From the NCBI GenBank assembly GCA_023421735.1, contig JAEZSP010000019.1, positions 1 to 8,514 of the forward strand: a DNA stretch of 8,514 bases, written 5' to 3'. Below are positions 1-5,933 of this stretch, piece by piece. Numbering within the stretch: position 1 is the first letter of the stretch; every line of letters begins with the position of its first letter. The position numbers and the translations under genes are program-made. Below the pieces are notes generated by a model that saw only the letters and a program-made list of their open reading frames with translations, was not told the origin of the DNA and did not search any database. The stretch comes from Bacillota bacterium (GTDB taxonomy: Bacteria > Bacillota_A > Clostridia > Christensenellales > Aristaeellaceae).

Positions 1-123
1 ACCAGCTGATTCGTGCTGTTTGCCCTGTTCGTCCCAACAGATCATTCCCCAGAAGTCCCGGCCGTACCGATCATCGCGCCACCGACGTTCGCAGACCTTT
101 CTAAGCTTAAGTTGATGACATTG
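1..123 (+). repeat. Left arm of a 123-bp perfect inverted repeat
   Basis: Each base at position i in 1-123 is complementary to position 8513-i, so the arm recurs without mismatch at 8390-8512. Identity stops at position 124. The arm contains an in-frame TAA (108-110) just upstream of the methyltransferase reading frame, so it cannot supply that gene's missing N-terminus. Its minus strand is open throughout, in a frame with residues such as KVCERRWRDDRYGRDFWGMI, which looks like coding sequence running off the window edge. I do not recognise that protein. The arm could be the end of a repeated or mobile element, or an assembly or amplification chimera. Confidence 0.95.
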
Positions 124-137
124 ATCTCGACCCTGAT

Positions 138-713
138 ATGCTGGCACGCATCGCATCTAAGGCACAGGGGTTGACCGGCATTTGCAGCCGCGAAGCCAAC
201 GCGCTCGCAGATGATTGGGGCACCGGTTATGATGTCGTCATCTTGGCGGGCAATCTCCTTGTCAACATCGATGCAGCCGAGAACTACAAGGCCGCGCAAC
301 GTTCGTTTATCCGAAAAGCGGCAAATTGTGTGCACGACGGCGGGCATGTGTTCCTAGAATACAACCTGATGCATCCCACGCATACCGGGCGTCAGGCTTA
401 TTCTGACGAATGGGTTGTCTTTGAAGGGACCGACGACCATGGCGTATACGGGCGGTTTTCGGCCTTGCCGGGCGTGTATGACGCCGATGCGCAGATGGAT
501 TACGGGAAGAGAAAGGTCGAACTGACAATGCCCGATGGCGAGCAGCACCTCTTCGTCTTTGACCGCATCAAGCACTATCCGACCATTGCACAAGTTCATG
601 ATTGGTTGCGCGAGGCCGGCCTGATCACTGCGGAAGAATACGGCGGATTTGACAAGCGCCCCATTTCTGAAGACGGACACAAGGCAGTCATTTGGGCACG
701 CAAAGGTTCGTGA
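138..713 (+). CDS. Class I SAM-dependent methyltransferase, N-terminally truncated
   Basis: The 191-residue product resembles the C-terminal part of a class I SAM methyltransferase. Just before the ATG the frame reads IDLDPDM, typical of the acidic motif II at the end of strand beta 2. Then come DVVILAGNLLVNID (residues 32-45, motif IV-like), a carboxylate-containing stretch GGHVFLEYNLM (about residues 68-78), and a C-terminal DGHKAVIWARK. The glycine-rich SAM-binding motif I (DLGCGTG type), which should lie 20-30 residues upstream, is missing: the frame meets TAA at 108-110 inside the inverted repeat. No ribosome binding site precedes the ATG at 138. The product is therefore probably inactive, and the gene was cut at the repeat junction near 123. 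The methyl acceptor cannot be inferred. A terminator follows at 776-811. The methyltransferase call is fairly sure; the start is arbitrary. Confidence 0.75.
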   Translation: MLARIASKAQGLTGICSREANALADDWGTGYDVVILAGNLLVNIDAAENYKAAQRSFIRKAANCVHDGGHVFLEYNLMHPTHTGRQAYSDEWVVFEGTDDHGVYGRFSALPGVYDADAQMDYGKRKVELTMPDGEQHLFVFDRIKHYPTIAQVHDWLREAGLITAEEYGGFDKRPISEDGHKAVIWARKGS

Positions 714-775
714 TCGCCTCACAAACCCCAAGATGATACACCGGGAATGGTCTGACACCAGGAATGGTTTTCAAA

Positions 776-811
776 GGGCGGCTGCAAGCTTCCACTTGCC
801 CGCCCGTTTTT
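776..811 (+). terminator. Rho-independent terminator after the methyltransferase
   Basis: GGGCGG (776-781) pairs with CCGCCC (800-805), and inside it GCAAG (784-788) pairs with CTTGC (795-799) around a six-base loop. TTTTT follows at 807-811. This closes the methyltransferase transcript about 60 bp past its stop. Confidence 0.85.
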
Positions 812-982
812 ATGTTTTGGCGGGCTATCCGAATCGGCGGATTCCAGATGACGAACCGCACGCAAAAACGCCGGTGATGGGCTATCCGATCCGAACGGCG
901 CGCGCAATGACGCAAACAGAATGGGCGCATCATCGCCAGCCGAAAGTCCCATGGCGATTTTCCATCTGCATTGCCATGCCCC

Positions 983-1011
983 TTGACGAAGCACCCCACT
1001 TTGGGGATAAT
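983..1011 (+). promoter_or_regulatory. Sigma-A promoter of the AEC permease gene
   Basis: TTGACG at 983-988 and GATAAT at 1006-1011 are separated by exactly 17 bp. Transcription should begin near 1018, giving a leader of roughly 58 nt. The rest of the 362-bp gap between the methyltransferase and the permease holds only the terminator and a short direct repeat; I see no gene in it. Confidence 0.75.
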
Positions 1012-1075
1012 AGAGGGAAGCGGATTTCCCGCTCCGGATCGTCAGGAATGAATACATACGCGAAAGAGGCCCGGA

Positions 1076-1999
1076 TTGATTATACTGCTGCTCGTCAACA
1101 AAATTATCTCCCTGTTTCTCATACTGCTCGCGGGCGCGCTTTTGGTGAAATTAAAAATCGTCAAGAGCACAGACAGCCGGATTCTGTCGATGATCTCCCT
1201 CTATCTGATCACGCCGTGCGTGATCCTGTCCTCCTATCAGGTCGATGCGACGCCTGCCGTGCGAGACGGTTTGGTTCTCGCAGCCATCGCCGCGGTCGTC
1301 ATCCGCATCCTTCTGCTCGCGCTGAACGCGGGCATGCGCGGCCCATTGAAGCTCGATCCGGTCGAGCAGACCTCGATCGCGTACTCCAACGCGGGGAATC
1401 TGATCATCCCCCTGGTCACCGCAATGCTCGGCAAGGAATGGGTGATTTACACGAGCGCCTTCATTGCCGTGCAGCAGTTCTTCTTCTGGAGCAACGCAAA
1501 GGCCATTCTCTGCGGTGAAACCAAATTCAACCTCCGCAAGGTCCTGACCAACATTAACATGATTGCGATCTTCGTGGGATTGATTTTGTTCTTTACGGGC
1601 TTTCGCATTCCAGGGCCTGCCGGCGACGCCGTCGATTCCCTCGGCAGCATGATCGGGCCAACCTGCATGCTGGTGACCGGCATGCTCATCGGCGGCATGA
1701 ATTTCAAAAAGATATTCAGCTACAAGCGGCTCTGGATGGTCGCCGCCCTGCGCCTGATCGCCGTGCCGCTCATGGTCCTTGTCGTTCTGAAATACAGCGG
1801 ACTTGCGCGCATCGCGGAAAACGGAGAAAAGATCCTGCTGATCACATTCCTCGCAAACATCTCCCCTTCGGCCTCTACGATTACGAACATGGCAATCGTC
1901 TATGAGAAGGACGCCGATTACGCCAGCGCGATCAACGTCACCACAACAATTTTGTGCGTCATCACCATGCCGATCATGGTTGCGCTCTATTCCGCCTGA
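1076..1999 (+). CDS. AEC (auxin efflux carrier) family permease
   Basis: This 307-residue protein is hydrophobic almost throughout, with an N-terminal membrane segment (IISLFLILLAGALLVKLKIV) and repeated later segments. Its length and pattern fit the AEC family, whose members usually have 8-10 helices and export or import small organic anions. Family-like features are the LITPCVILSSYQV stretch near residue 45, YSNAGNLIIPLV near 104, and a second half ending in a segment with ANISPSASTITNMA (about 265-278). The start is TTG at 1076, with AGAGG at 1065-1069 six bases upstream; no ATG in this frame has a better site. The gene stands alone between its own promoter (983-1011) and terminator (2012-2067). 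The substrate is unknown: malate, other carboxylates and amino acids have all been proposed for relatives. Confidence 0.88.
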   Translation: MIILLLVNKIISLFLILLAGALLVKLKIVKSTDSRILSMISLYLITPCVILSSYQVDATPAVRDGLVLAAIAAVVIRILLLALNAGMRGPLKLDPVEQTSIAYSNAGNLIIPLVTAMLGKEWVIYTSAFIAVQQFFFWSNAKAILCGETKFNLRKVLTNINMIAIFVGLILFFTGFRIPGPAGDAVDSLGSMIGPTCMLVTGMLIGGMNFKKIFSYKRLWMVAALRLIAVPLMVLVVLKYSGLARIAENGEKILLITFLANISPSASTITNMAIVYEKDADYASAINVTTTILCVITMPIMVALYSA

Positions 2000-2011
2000 G
2001 AAGCGGACATG

Positions 2012-2067
2012 AAAAACGCCTGCCCTGTACGGCTGCGAACAACGGCCGCACGGGCAAGCGTTTTTTT
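2012..2067. terminator. Long hairpin terminator between convergent units, probably bidirectional
   Basis: AACGC and TGCCC on the left (about 2015-2025) pair with GGGCA and GCGTT on the right (about 2051-2062), with further pairing of a CGGC/GCCG-type core. Seven T (2061-2067) follow on the plus strand. On the minus strand the left end supplies five T (from AAAAA, 2012-2016). It ends the AEC transcript and sits just past the stop of the minus-strand permease remnant. Confidence 0.8.
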
Positions 2068-2072
2068 GCTGA

Positions 2073-2943
2073 TTATGCGCGCACTTTCTTAGCGCGCCCC
2101 TTCTGATAGGTATCAAAACCCATCGCCGCAACCAGAATCGTTCCCTTGGCGATATACTGCGCATAGATTCCGAGGCTGATCAGCTGCATACCGTTTGCCA
2201 GGATGCCCAAAATAAATGCCGCGTCGACGACGCTCCAGATCTTGCCCTCGACGCCCTGAATGGCAACGCCGCCCAATACGGCTGCCGTGAGGCATCTAAA
2301 CTCGGTGCCCGCGGCGATTGTCGCGTTCGCAGAACCCGTTGCGCGCGGTCAGCATGGTGGCGGAGATGCCAAACAGCGCGCCGCCGATGGCGTAGACGAT
2401 GCGTTTGGTTCGGGTCACATGGATGCCTTCCAGCCGTGCGGCTTGGGCGTTCCCGCCAACCGCGAATGTATAGCGGCCGAAGCACATCTTTTTCAAGAGA
2501 AAACTGATCGCAGCAACCGCGAGCACCATGATAAGCGCCGGGATGGGGATGACGCCAAACAGGGAACCCTGACCGATCATTTTGTATCCGTCCGGCAAGT
2601 TGAAGATCGCCTTTTGTCCCGTGAACGTGTTTGAAATGCCCGAATAAACCGTCATCGTGCCCAGCGTGAACATCAGCGAGTTGATTTTCAGTTTGATCGA
2701 CAAAATGCCGTTTACAAGGCTCAAGAGAACGCAAGCGCTAATGCCCGCAATCACCGCCACCGCGACGAGCAGATGCCACCAGCCGAGGCATGCGGCGGCG
2801 AGCGAACCGCCAAAGCTGATGGAATATCCGGCGGATAAATCCGTGCCTCCGCAGATGACCAGAATCGCTATGCCGAGCGTCGCAACCACCAGATACGAGT
2901 TTTGTCACAGGATATTGTCAGCCGAAAGGAATCTGGGGTTCCG
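2073..2943 (-). pseudogene. Broken RbsC-type sugar ABC transporter permease
   Basis: The minus strand encodes a membrane protein of the RbsC/XylH type, with the family signature GGTDLSAGYSISFGGSLAAA and later INSLMFTLGTMTVYSGI and AVGGNAQAARLEGI. Three lesions break it. Its N-terminus is fused to the ATPase remnant at about 2940. An in-frame TGA at 2905-2907 splits [11 protein letters not shown] from [12 protein letters not shown] one-base shift near 2331-2337 moves the frame from MLTARNG to SANATIAAGTEFRCLTAAV, after which VAIQGVEGKIWSVVDAAFIL runs to the stop at 2073. Restoring the frame recovers a continuous permease C-terminus. The family normally moves ribose, xylose, galactose or similar sugars inward with an RbsA-type ATPase, pieces of which lie just upstream. 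The specific sugar is not readable. Confidence 0.85.
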
Positions 2944-3140
2944 GATAATGCGCGCATCAACTGATAGATCTCCATGCGCGCGCCCACGTCGATGCCGCGC
3001 GTGGGTTCGTCAAAGATCAGGATCTCCGTGTCCGCCGACAGCACCTTTGCGAGCGCGACCTTTTGCTGGTTGCCGCCGCTCAGATTCAAAACGAGTTGAT
3101 CAAGAGACGGTGTCTTGATGTTGAGCTTATTGTGGTAGTA
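2940..3140 (-). pseudogene. RbsA-type sugar ABC ATPase, internal fragment
   Basis: About 67 codons remain of the second nucleotide-binding domain of an RbsA/MglA-type ATPase. They run from [11 protein letters not shown] through the signature [10 protein letters not shown] and Walker B (EILIFDEPT), then [20 protein letters not shown]. The final approximately 70 residues of the family are missing, and the frame continues directly into sequence that, one frame over, is the N-terminus of the RbsC-type permease. The left boundary is equally abrupt: the fragment is preceded by the first 17 or so residues of an oxidoreductase. The whole first ATPase domain is absent, so this cannot be a working transporter ATPase. 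Confidence 0.85.
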
Positions 3141-3142
3141 TT

Positions 3143-3196
3143 CTGGTTCGCAATGCCGCCGCAGCCGACAATTCCCACTCTCAGTTTGTTCATCAT
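3143..3196 (-). pseudogene. Gfo/Idh/MocA oxidoreductase, N-terminal stub only
   Basis: The minus strand reads (M)[17 protein letters not shown], which matches the start of Gfo/Idh/MocA NAD(P)-dependent sugar oxidoreductases: a beta strand and the dinucleotide-binding GxGGIA loop. The homology stops after about 17 residues, where the ATPase fragment begins. No Shine-Dalgarno sequence precedes the ATG; the base immediately upstream already belongs to the glycosidase remnant. So roughly 95 percent of the gene is gone. The call rests on a short but characteristic motif. Confidence 0.65.
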
Positions 3197-3654
3197 GCTT
3201 CGACAGGAAAGGGACAGGTTCCACCTGCTCACGCAGAGGGGCGTTTGGGCAAAGCCATGCTTTTCCATCTTTCGCCGCGCGGTTCGCAGCTTTGTGATCA
3301 TATAGTCTTCGTCCCGCGAAAAGCGCCTTTTTCTATATTTTCCGTCCTCGATGAGACCATAGGGCGACAGCCAGATGGTCAGAAATTCGGGCTTGTAGGG
3401 AGACCGGCTCCATGCGCCCAGCAGCGCATCCACCCGCCTCCGTCGTCGTACAGGAACACGGCCCCGCCGCCCACCTGCGCATTGGGCAAGAGCTGCTTCA
3501 CTGCCTGGTACGCCGTGCGGAAAAAAGCGAGAAAGCTCATATCGCCGTCCGCGATGGGCAGACGCACGTCGCAGCCCTGTTCAAACGTCCACTTCTCCAC
3601 GCGTTCCATGCCATACCGCCCGATCGCATGCCGCAAAAACACATTGATAAGCCG
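3197..3654 (-). pseudogene. GH39-like glycoside hydrolase remnant, frameshifted
   Basis: Two minus-strand segments together resemble the middle of a GH39 (beta-xylosidase-type) glycosidase. The first contains RYGMERVEKWTFE followed by AVKQLLPNAQVGGGAVF. The second, one frame over from about 3433, contains [39 protein letters not shown] and [10 protein letters not shown]. In GH39 the acid/base Glu lies in a W-x-FE-x-WNE motif and the nucleophile in TEWN. Here these positions read WTFEQGCD and SRWN, so both catalytic glutamates appear lost. The N-terminal part is absent (in-frame TAG at 3655-3657) and the C-terminal part stops where the oxidoreductase stub starts. A promoter faces it from 3709-3737. 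Family assignment is by motif recall and moderately sure. Confidence 0.6.
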
Positions 3655-3708
3655 CTACCGCAGGGCACGCAGTGGTTTCCTGTCAATTTATGCGATGATT
3701 TGTCCTAT

Positions 3709-3737
3709 GTTATAAGGAAGACCACGTACCGCGTCAA
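3709..3737 (-). promoter_or_regulatory. Sigma-A promoter facing the decayed sugar locus
   Basis: On the minus strand TTGACG (3737-3732) and TATAAC (3714-3709) are 17 bp apart. It lies directly beyond the coat operon terminator, so it is a separate promoter. It now drives only broken genes, which suggests a deletion joined the original promoter to the middle of the glycosidase. Confidence 0.65.
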
Positions 3738-3740
3738 ACG

Positions 3741-3770
3741 AAAAAAATCAGCGACGTGCGATCACGTCGC
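3741..3770 (-). terminator. Terminator of the spore-coat-type operon
   Basis: Read on the minus strand, GCGACGTG (3770-3763) and CACGTCGC (3758-3751) form a perfect 8-bp stem with a four-base loop. TGA and then seven T (3747-3741) follow. It lies 22 bp past the stop of the CotF-like gene. Confidence 0.9.
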
Positions 3771-3792
3771 ACGCCGCCTTTGAGTCCGATCG

Positions 3793-4095
3793 TCAGCAGC
3801 CGCCGGTCTGAGCCATTATCTGCTGTTTCATTTGCTGGTATTTCTGCCGAGCCGCCTCTACCTCTGGTTTTGGCGCACTCTTGGTTGGATACCACCCAAG
3901 CTGACTCATCTTGTCGAAGATTTCAGTTTGGTTCTGTACACAGCCGTCAAAGTTGGACGTTAGCACGCTCTTCAACTGCTGGCAAGACGCTTCCGGTATG
4001 AACGAGGAATACGCGCTGATGAGGTACTTTTCCTGTGTGAGAAGATCCTCCATCAGTTCCTGGTCCGTCAGCGCACAGACTTTTGATTTATCCAT
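3793..4095 (-). CDS. CotF-family spore coat protein
   Basis: This 100-residue protein resembles the CotF-type coat proteins of Bacilli and Clostridia, which adopt a ferritin-like helical fold and join the spore coat. Characteristic stretches are LTDQELMEDLLTQEKYLISAYSSFI (about residues 9-33) and EIFDKMSQLGWYPTKSAPKPEVEAA (about 58-82), the latter with the family's GWYPT motif. Two or three amphipathic helices and a Gln-rich C-terminus are visible. There are Cys at residues 7, 38, 52 and 100. The ATG at 4095 has GGGAGGA (4104-4110) eight bases upstream. It is the second gene of a two-gene operon, 15 bp after the upstream stop, and is followed by a strong terminator. Expression would be expected in the sporulating mother cell, but no sporulation sigma site could be read with confidence. 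Confidence 0.85.
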   Translation of the reverse strand: MDKSKVCALTDQELMEDLLTQEKYLISAYSSFIPEASCQQLKSVLTSNFDGCVQNQTEIFDKMSQLGWYPTKSAPKPEVEAARQKYQQMKQQIMAQTGGC

Positions 4096-4110
4096 CTTGA
4101 TCGTCCTCCC

Positions 4111-4317
4111 TTATCCGTGGCTGTTCAGATATCCGAGCAGCTTGTCATAGCGCGCACGGTGCGCTCCGGCAACGCGCGTCGCAAGGTCGCCCAGCTGGGG
4201 ATCGGAAAACTGCCCCGCATAGTACTCTGCCTTTTTTGCGGCTAAAAACTCATGCTGCAGCTGGTCTTCCAGGATTGTCAGGCTTTTCGTCATGATGGAT
4301 CCGTTTGCTGCGTCCAT
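4111..4317 (-). CDS. Small spore-coat-associated helical protein
   Basis: A 68-residue acidic-basic helical protein starts MDAANGSIMTKSLTILEDQL and contains HEFLAAKKAEYYAGQFSDPQLGDLA, then HRARYDKLLGYLN. The pattern of an early E-x-x-L plus a DPQL turn and a later H-x-x-R/H-x-x-L helix is common in short ferritin-like proteins encoded beside CotF-type genes in Clostridia; they probably belong to the coat or its assembly. The start at 4317 is chosen because AGGAGGA (4324-4330) lies six bases upstream; longer versions lack a site. The stop TAA (4113-4111) is followed at once by the ribosome binding site of the CotF-like gene, so the two are co-translated from one message. The upstream region (4318-4433) is AT/GC mixed with no convincing sigma-A promoter on this strand, compatible with a sporulation sigma factor. 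Confidence 0.75.
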   Translation of the reverse strand: MDAANGSIMTKSLTILEDQLQHEFLAAKKAEYYAGQFSDPQLGDLATRVAGAHRARYDKLLGYLNSHG

Positions 4318-4433
4318 TTCGTATCCTCCTTCTGTCGATCGGATCGTCGTTATATTGCACGCGACGCGCCATCGAAATGCATGGAAAAAATTGGTGCACG
4401 GCGGGCAGATCACCACGGATTGCCGGCGCGCCC

Positions 4434-4462
4434 TTGACAATATACCGCCGATCCATTATCAT
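4434..4462 (+). promoter_or_regulatory. Sigma-A promoter of the cobalt transporter operon
   Basis: TTGACA (4434-4439) and TATCAT (4457-4462) are 17 bp apart, so transcription should start near 4469. The leader to cbiMN is then about 94 nt, too short for an adenosylcobalamin riboswitch. Confidence 0.8.
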
Positions 4463-4485
4463 ATATCTATTGATACGCGCGTCAT

Positions 4486-4532
4486 GAAGGCGCTCGTTGC
4501 TTGCGAACAAGCACGAGTGGCTTCTCTTTTTT
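4486..4532 (+). promoter_or_regulatory. Terminator-like leader hairpin (candidate attenuator) before cbiMN
   Basis: GAAG (4486-4489) pairs with CTTC (4521-4524), and CG plus CTCGT..GCTTG (4491-4503) pairs with CAAGC..CGAG plus TG (4508-4519). The loop is CGAA, with one G-G mismatch and one bulged T. TCTTTTTT (4525-4532) follows immediately. The element sits between the promoter and the ribosome binding site (AAAAGAGG, 4545-4552), so it has the position and shape of a transcription attenuator. No clear alternative antiterminator stem is visible. Confidence 0.6.
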
Positions 4533-4562
4533 GGAAAATACACGAAAAGAGGCGATTTTTTT

Positions 4563-5576
4563 ATGCACATGGCGGACGCATTGGTTTCTCCCGCAGTTGG
4601 CGGGGTCATGATCGCGGTGAGCGGCGCTGCCCTTGCCGCATCCATTTGGAAACAACGCAAGACGTACAAACTGGATGACCGCAAAATTCCTGTCATGGGC
4701 GTCATGAGCGCATTCGTGTTCGCGGCGCAGATGATCAACTTCACGATTCCCGGTACGGGCTCAAGCGGGCACATCGGCGGGGGCATCCTGCTCGCCGCGC
4801 TGCTCGGCGGGGGCCCGGCGCTCGTTTCGATCTCGGCGGTTCTGCTCATTCAGTGTCTTTTGTTTGCGGATGGCGGGCTGCTCGCCATCGGCTGTAACAT
4901 ATTCAACATGGGCGTCGTCCCCTGCCTTATCGCCTATCCGCTCCTCTTCAAGCCCATATTGCGGCGCGGACAGACGAAAGGACGCATCGCACTCGCATCG
5001 ATTTTGACAGTGGCCGTGGGCTTGCAACTCGGTGCGTTCGCAGTGGTGCTCGAAACGCTCGCCTCGGGAATCACCAAGTTGCCGTTCGGCACATTCCTCA
5101 TTCTCATGCAGCCGATCCACCTCGCGATCGGACTGGTGGAAGGATTGGTCACGGCGGCGGTTCTGGTTTACGTACATGCAGCGCGCCCCGAGCTCCTCGA
5201 CGCAGCGCGGATCGAAGGCGACGCCGTGCAAAAACTCTCCTACAAAAAAGTACTTGCGGTGCTCGGTGTTTTGACAATCCTCGTGGGCGGCGGACTTTCG
5301 CTGTTCGCATCGTCCCACCCGGACGGACTCGAATGGTCGATTGGCAAAACGCTCGCGGCGGGTGCATCCATTGAGGAGGATGCAACCGGCAAGATCTATC
5401 AGGCGGCATCCGATATACAGGAAACGACAGCAGTCATGCCGGACTACGGATTCAAGGATTCCGAAAGCGCGACAGGTACGTCGGTCGCGGGTATCGTAGG
5501 GAGTCTCGCCACGCTGGGACTTGCCATCGGCGTCGGCGCCGTCATTGCGCACACGCGGCGAAAAGCAATCCGCTAG
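4563..5576 (+). CDS. cbiM: Cobalt ECF transporter substrate-binding subunit, CbiM-CbiN fusion
   Basis: This 337-residue membrane protein is the metal-binding S component of a Co2+ (possibly Ni2+) energy-coupling-factor importer. It begins MHMADALVSP; in the CbiM/NikM family the N-terminal amine, His2 and a later His form the square-planar metal site. His2 and the SSGHIGGG motif (His70) are both present, as is HLAIGLVEG (186-194). Residues 1 to about 205 are the CbiM part. Residues about 225-330 resemble CbiN-like/PDGLE domains: a membrane helix (VLAVLGVLTILVGGGLSLF), the PDGLEWS motif (253-259), a soluble segment, and a closing helix. CbiM and CbiN are separate genes in many bacteria, so this is a natural fusion. 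The ATG at 4563 is chosen from the conserved terminus, which must be exact for metal binding; AAAAGAGG lies ten bases upstream. It is the first gene of cbiMN-cbiQ-cbiO. Confidence 0.93.
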   Translation: MHMADALVSPAVGGVMIAVSGAALAASIWKQRKTYKLDDRKIPVMGVMSAFVFAAQMINFTIPGTGSSGHIGGGILLAALLGGGPALVSISAVLLIQCLLFADGGLLAIGCNIFNMGVVPCLIAYPLLFKPILRRGQTKGRIALASILTVAVGLQLGAFAVVLETLASGITKLPFGTFLILMQPIHLAIGLVEGLVTAAVLVYVHAARPELLDAARIEGDAVQKLSYKKVLAVLGVLTILVGGGLSLFASSHPDGLEWSIGKTLAAGASIEEDATGKIYQAASDIQETTAVMPDYGFKDSESATGTSVAGIVGSLATLGLAIGVGAVIAHTRRKAIR

Positions 5577-5737
5577 TGGTCCGCGAAGTTTAAGAATCGA
5601 TGATATGGCGCAGAGATTTTTCCGTCCAGCGCGAAGCCGGAACGCAGACGTAGCAGCGTTACGTCAAGCGGAAGGCGACAAAGCTGGGCGGGAAAAGATC
5701 CAGCCATATCGCGGGAGTTAGGCTTCGCGGACTACTA
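5574..5737 (+). repeat. Long imperfect palindrome, copy 1 (structured element)
   Basis: Nested complementary arms run over 164 bases. They are 5574-5588 with 5723-5737 (15 bp, one G-T), 5602-5609 with 5703-5710 (8 bp), 5617-5630 with 5683-5696 (14 bp, two G-T), CGC 5643-5645 with GCG 5668-5670, and 5647-5654 with 5658-5665 (8 bp, three-base loop). The outermost stem begins exactly on the TAG stop of cbiMN. There is no T-run, so it is not an ordinary terminator. A related copy follows at 5769-5867. It could be a structured RNA within the operon transcript or a REP/MITE-like palindromic repeat. Confidence 0.8.
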
Positions 5738-5768
5738 ATACTCCGTCCATAACAGAAGCGATGGAATT

Positions 5769-5867
5769 CGGCGCAGCCCTTTTGTTCCTGGCGCGAAGCC
5801 GGAGCGCAGGCGTAGCAGGGCTACGTCAAGTGGAGAGCGACAAAGTCAGGGGCGAAAGGGATCGCCG
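5769..5867 (+). repeat. Long imperfect palindrome, copy 2 (structured element)
   Basis: This copy shares with copy 1 the core GCGCGAAGCCGGA, then GCAG-CGTAGCAG and CTACGTCAAG-GGA, then GCGACAAAG. Its arms are CGGCG 5769-5773 with CGCCG 5863-5867, 5777-5790 with 5847-5860 (14 bp, three G-T), and 5809-5816 with 5820-5827 (8 bp, three-base loop). Several base pairs differ from copy 1 on both sides at once (for example A-T to T-A and C-G to G-C), so pairing is kept while the sequence changes. It lacks copy 1's outermost stem. Confidence 0.8.
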
Positions 5868-5880
5868 AAAGAAAGATACA

Positions 5881-5916
5881 GAAAGCTGTCTCGCTGGATG
5901 CGCGGCGCAGCTTTTC
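5881..5916 (+). other. Simple hairpin just upstream of cbiQ
   Basis: GAAAGCTG (5881-5888) is complementary to CAGCTTT within 5908-5916, around a 19-base GC-rich loop. It lies directly after the two palindromes and 17 bases before the cbiQ start. It could affect cbiQ translation or message processing; no T-tract follows. Confidence 0.45.
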
Positions 5917-5933
5917 ATACATAGGGAGAATGC

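Noticed and set aside
822..889. Direct repeat GGGCTATCCGA at 822-832 and 879-889 upstream of the AEC gene
   Set aside because: Only 11 bp, two copies, 57 bp apart, and well upstream of the promoter; could be an operator pair but too weak to claim.
649..1518. A 289-codon plus-strand frame from the methyltransferase end into the permease
   Set aside because: It crosses a terminator and a promoter, then overlaps the permease in another frame with low-complexity Arg/His-rich sequence; no start site.
1151..2164. A 337-codon open frame on the minus strand across the AEC permease gene
   Set aside because: It is antisense to a clear membrane protein, is rich in Asp, His, Arg and Gln as expected for such a shadow, overlaps the terminator, and has no ribosome binding site or family resemblance.
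4331..4400. Possible sporulation-sigma promoter upstream of the coat genes (GCATTT and CAATATAA-like boxes)
   Set aside because: Boxes fit the SigE/SigG/SigK patterns only loosely, so no specific promoter is annotated.
4463..4562. Adenosylcobalamin or NiCo riboswitch before cbiMN
   Set aside because: The leader is under 100 nt, lacks a recognisable B12-box, and is mostly occupied by one terminator-like hairpin.
4485..4678. Small frame starting ATG at 4484 in the cbiMN leader, a possible leader peptide
   Set aside because: No ribosome binding site, overlaps the hairpin, and continues out of frame far into cbiMN without resemblance to known leader peptides.
4761..5552. A 263-codon minus-strand frame opposite cbiMN
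   Set aside because: Shadow of a conserved transporter gene; composition is Arg/Glu/Cys-rich and unlike any protein I recognise.
5574..5916. CRISPR array in the cbiMN-cbiQ gap
   Set aside because: Only two diverged copies of unequal length, each a self-complementary unit; no regular repeat-spacer pattern and no cas genes.
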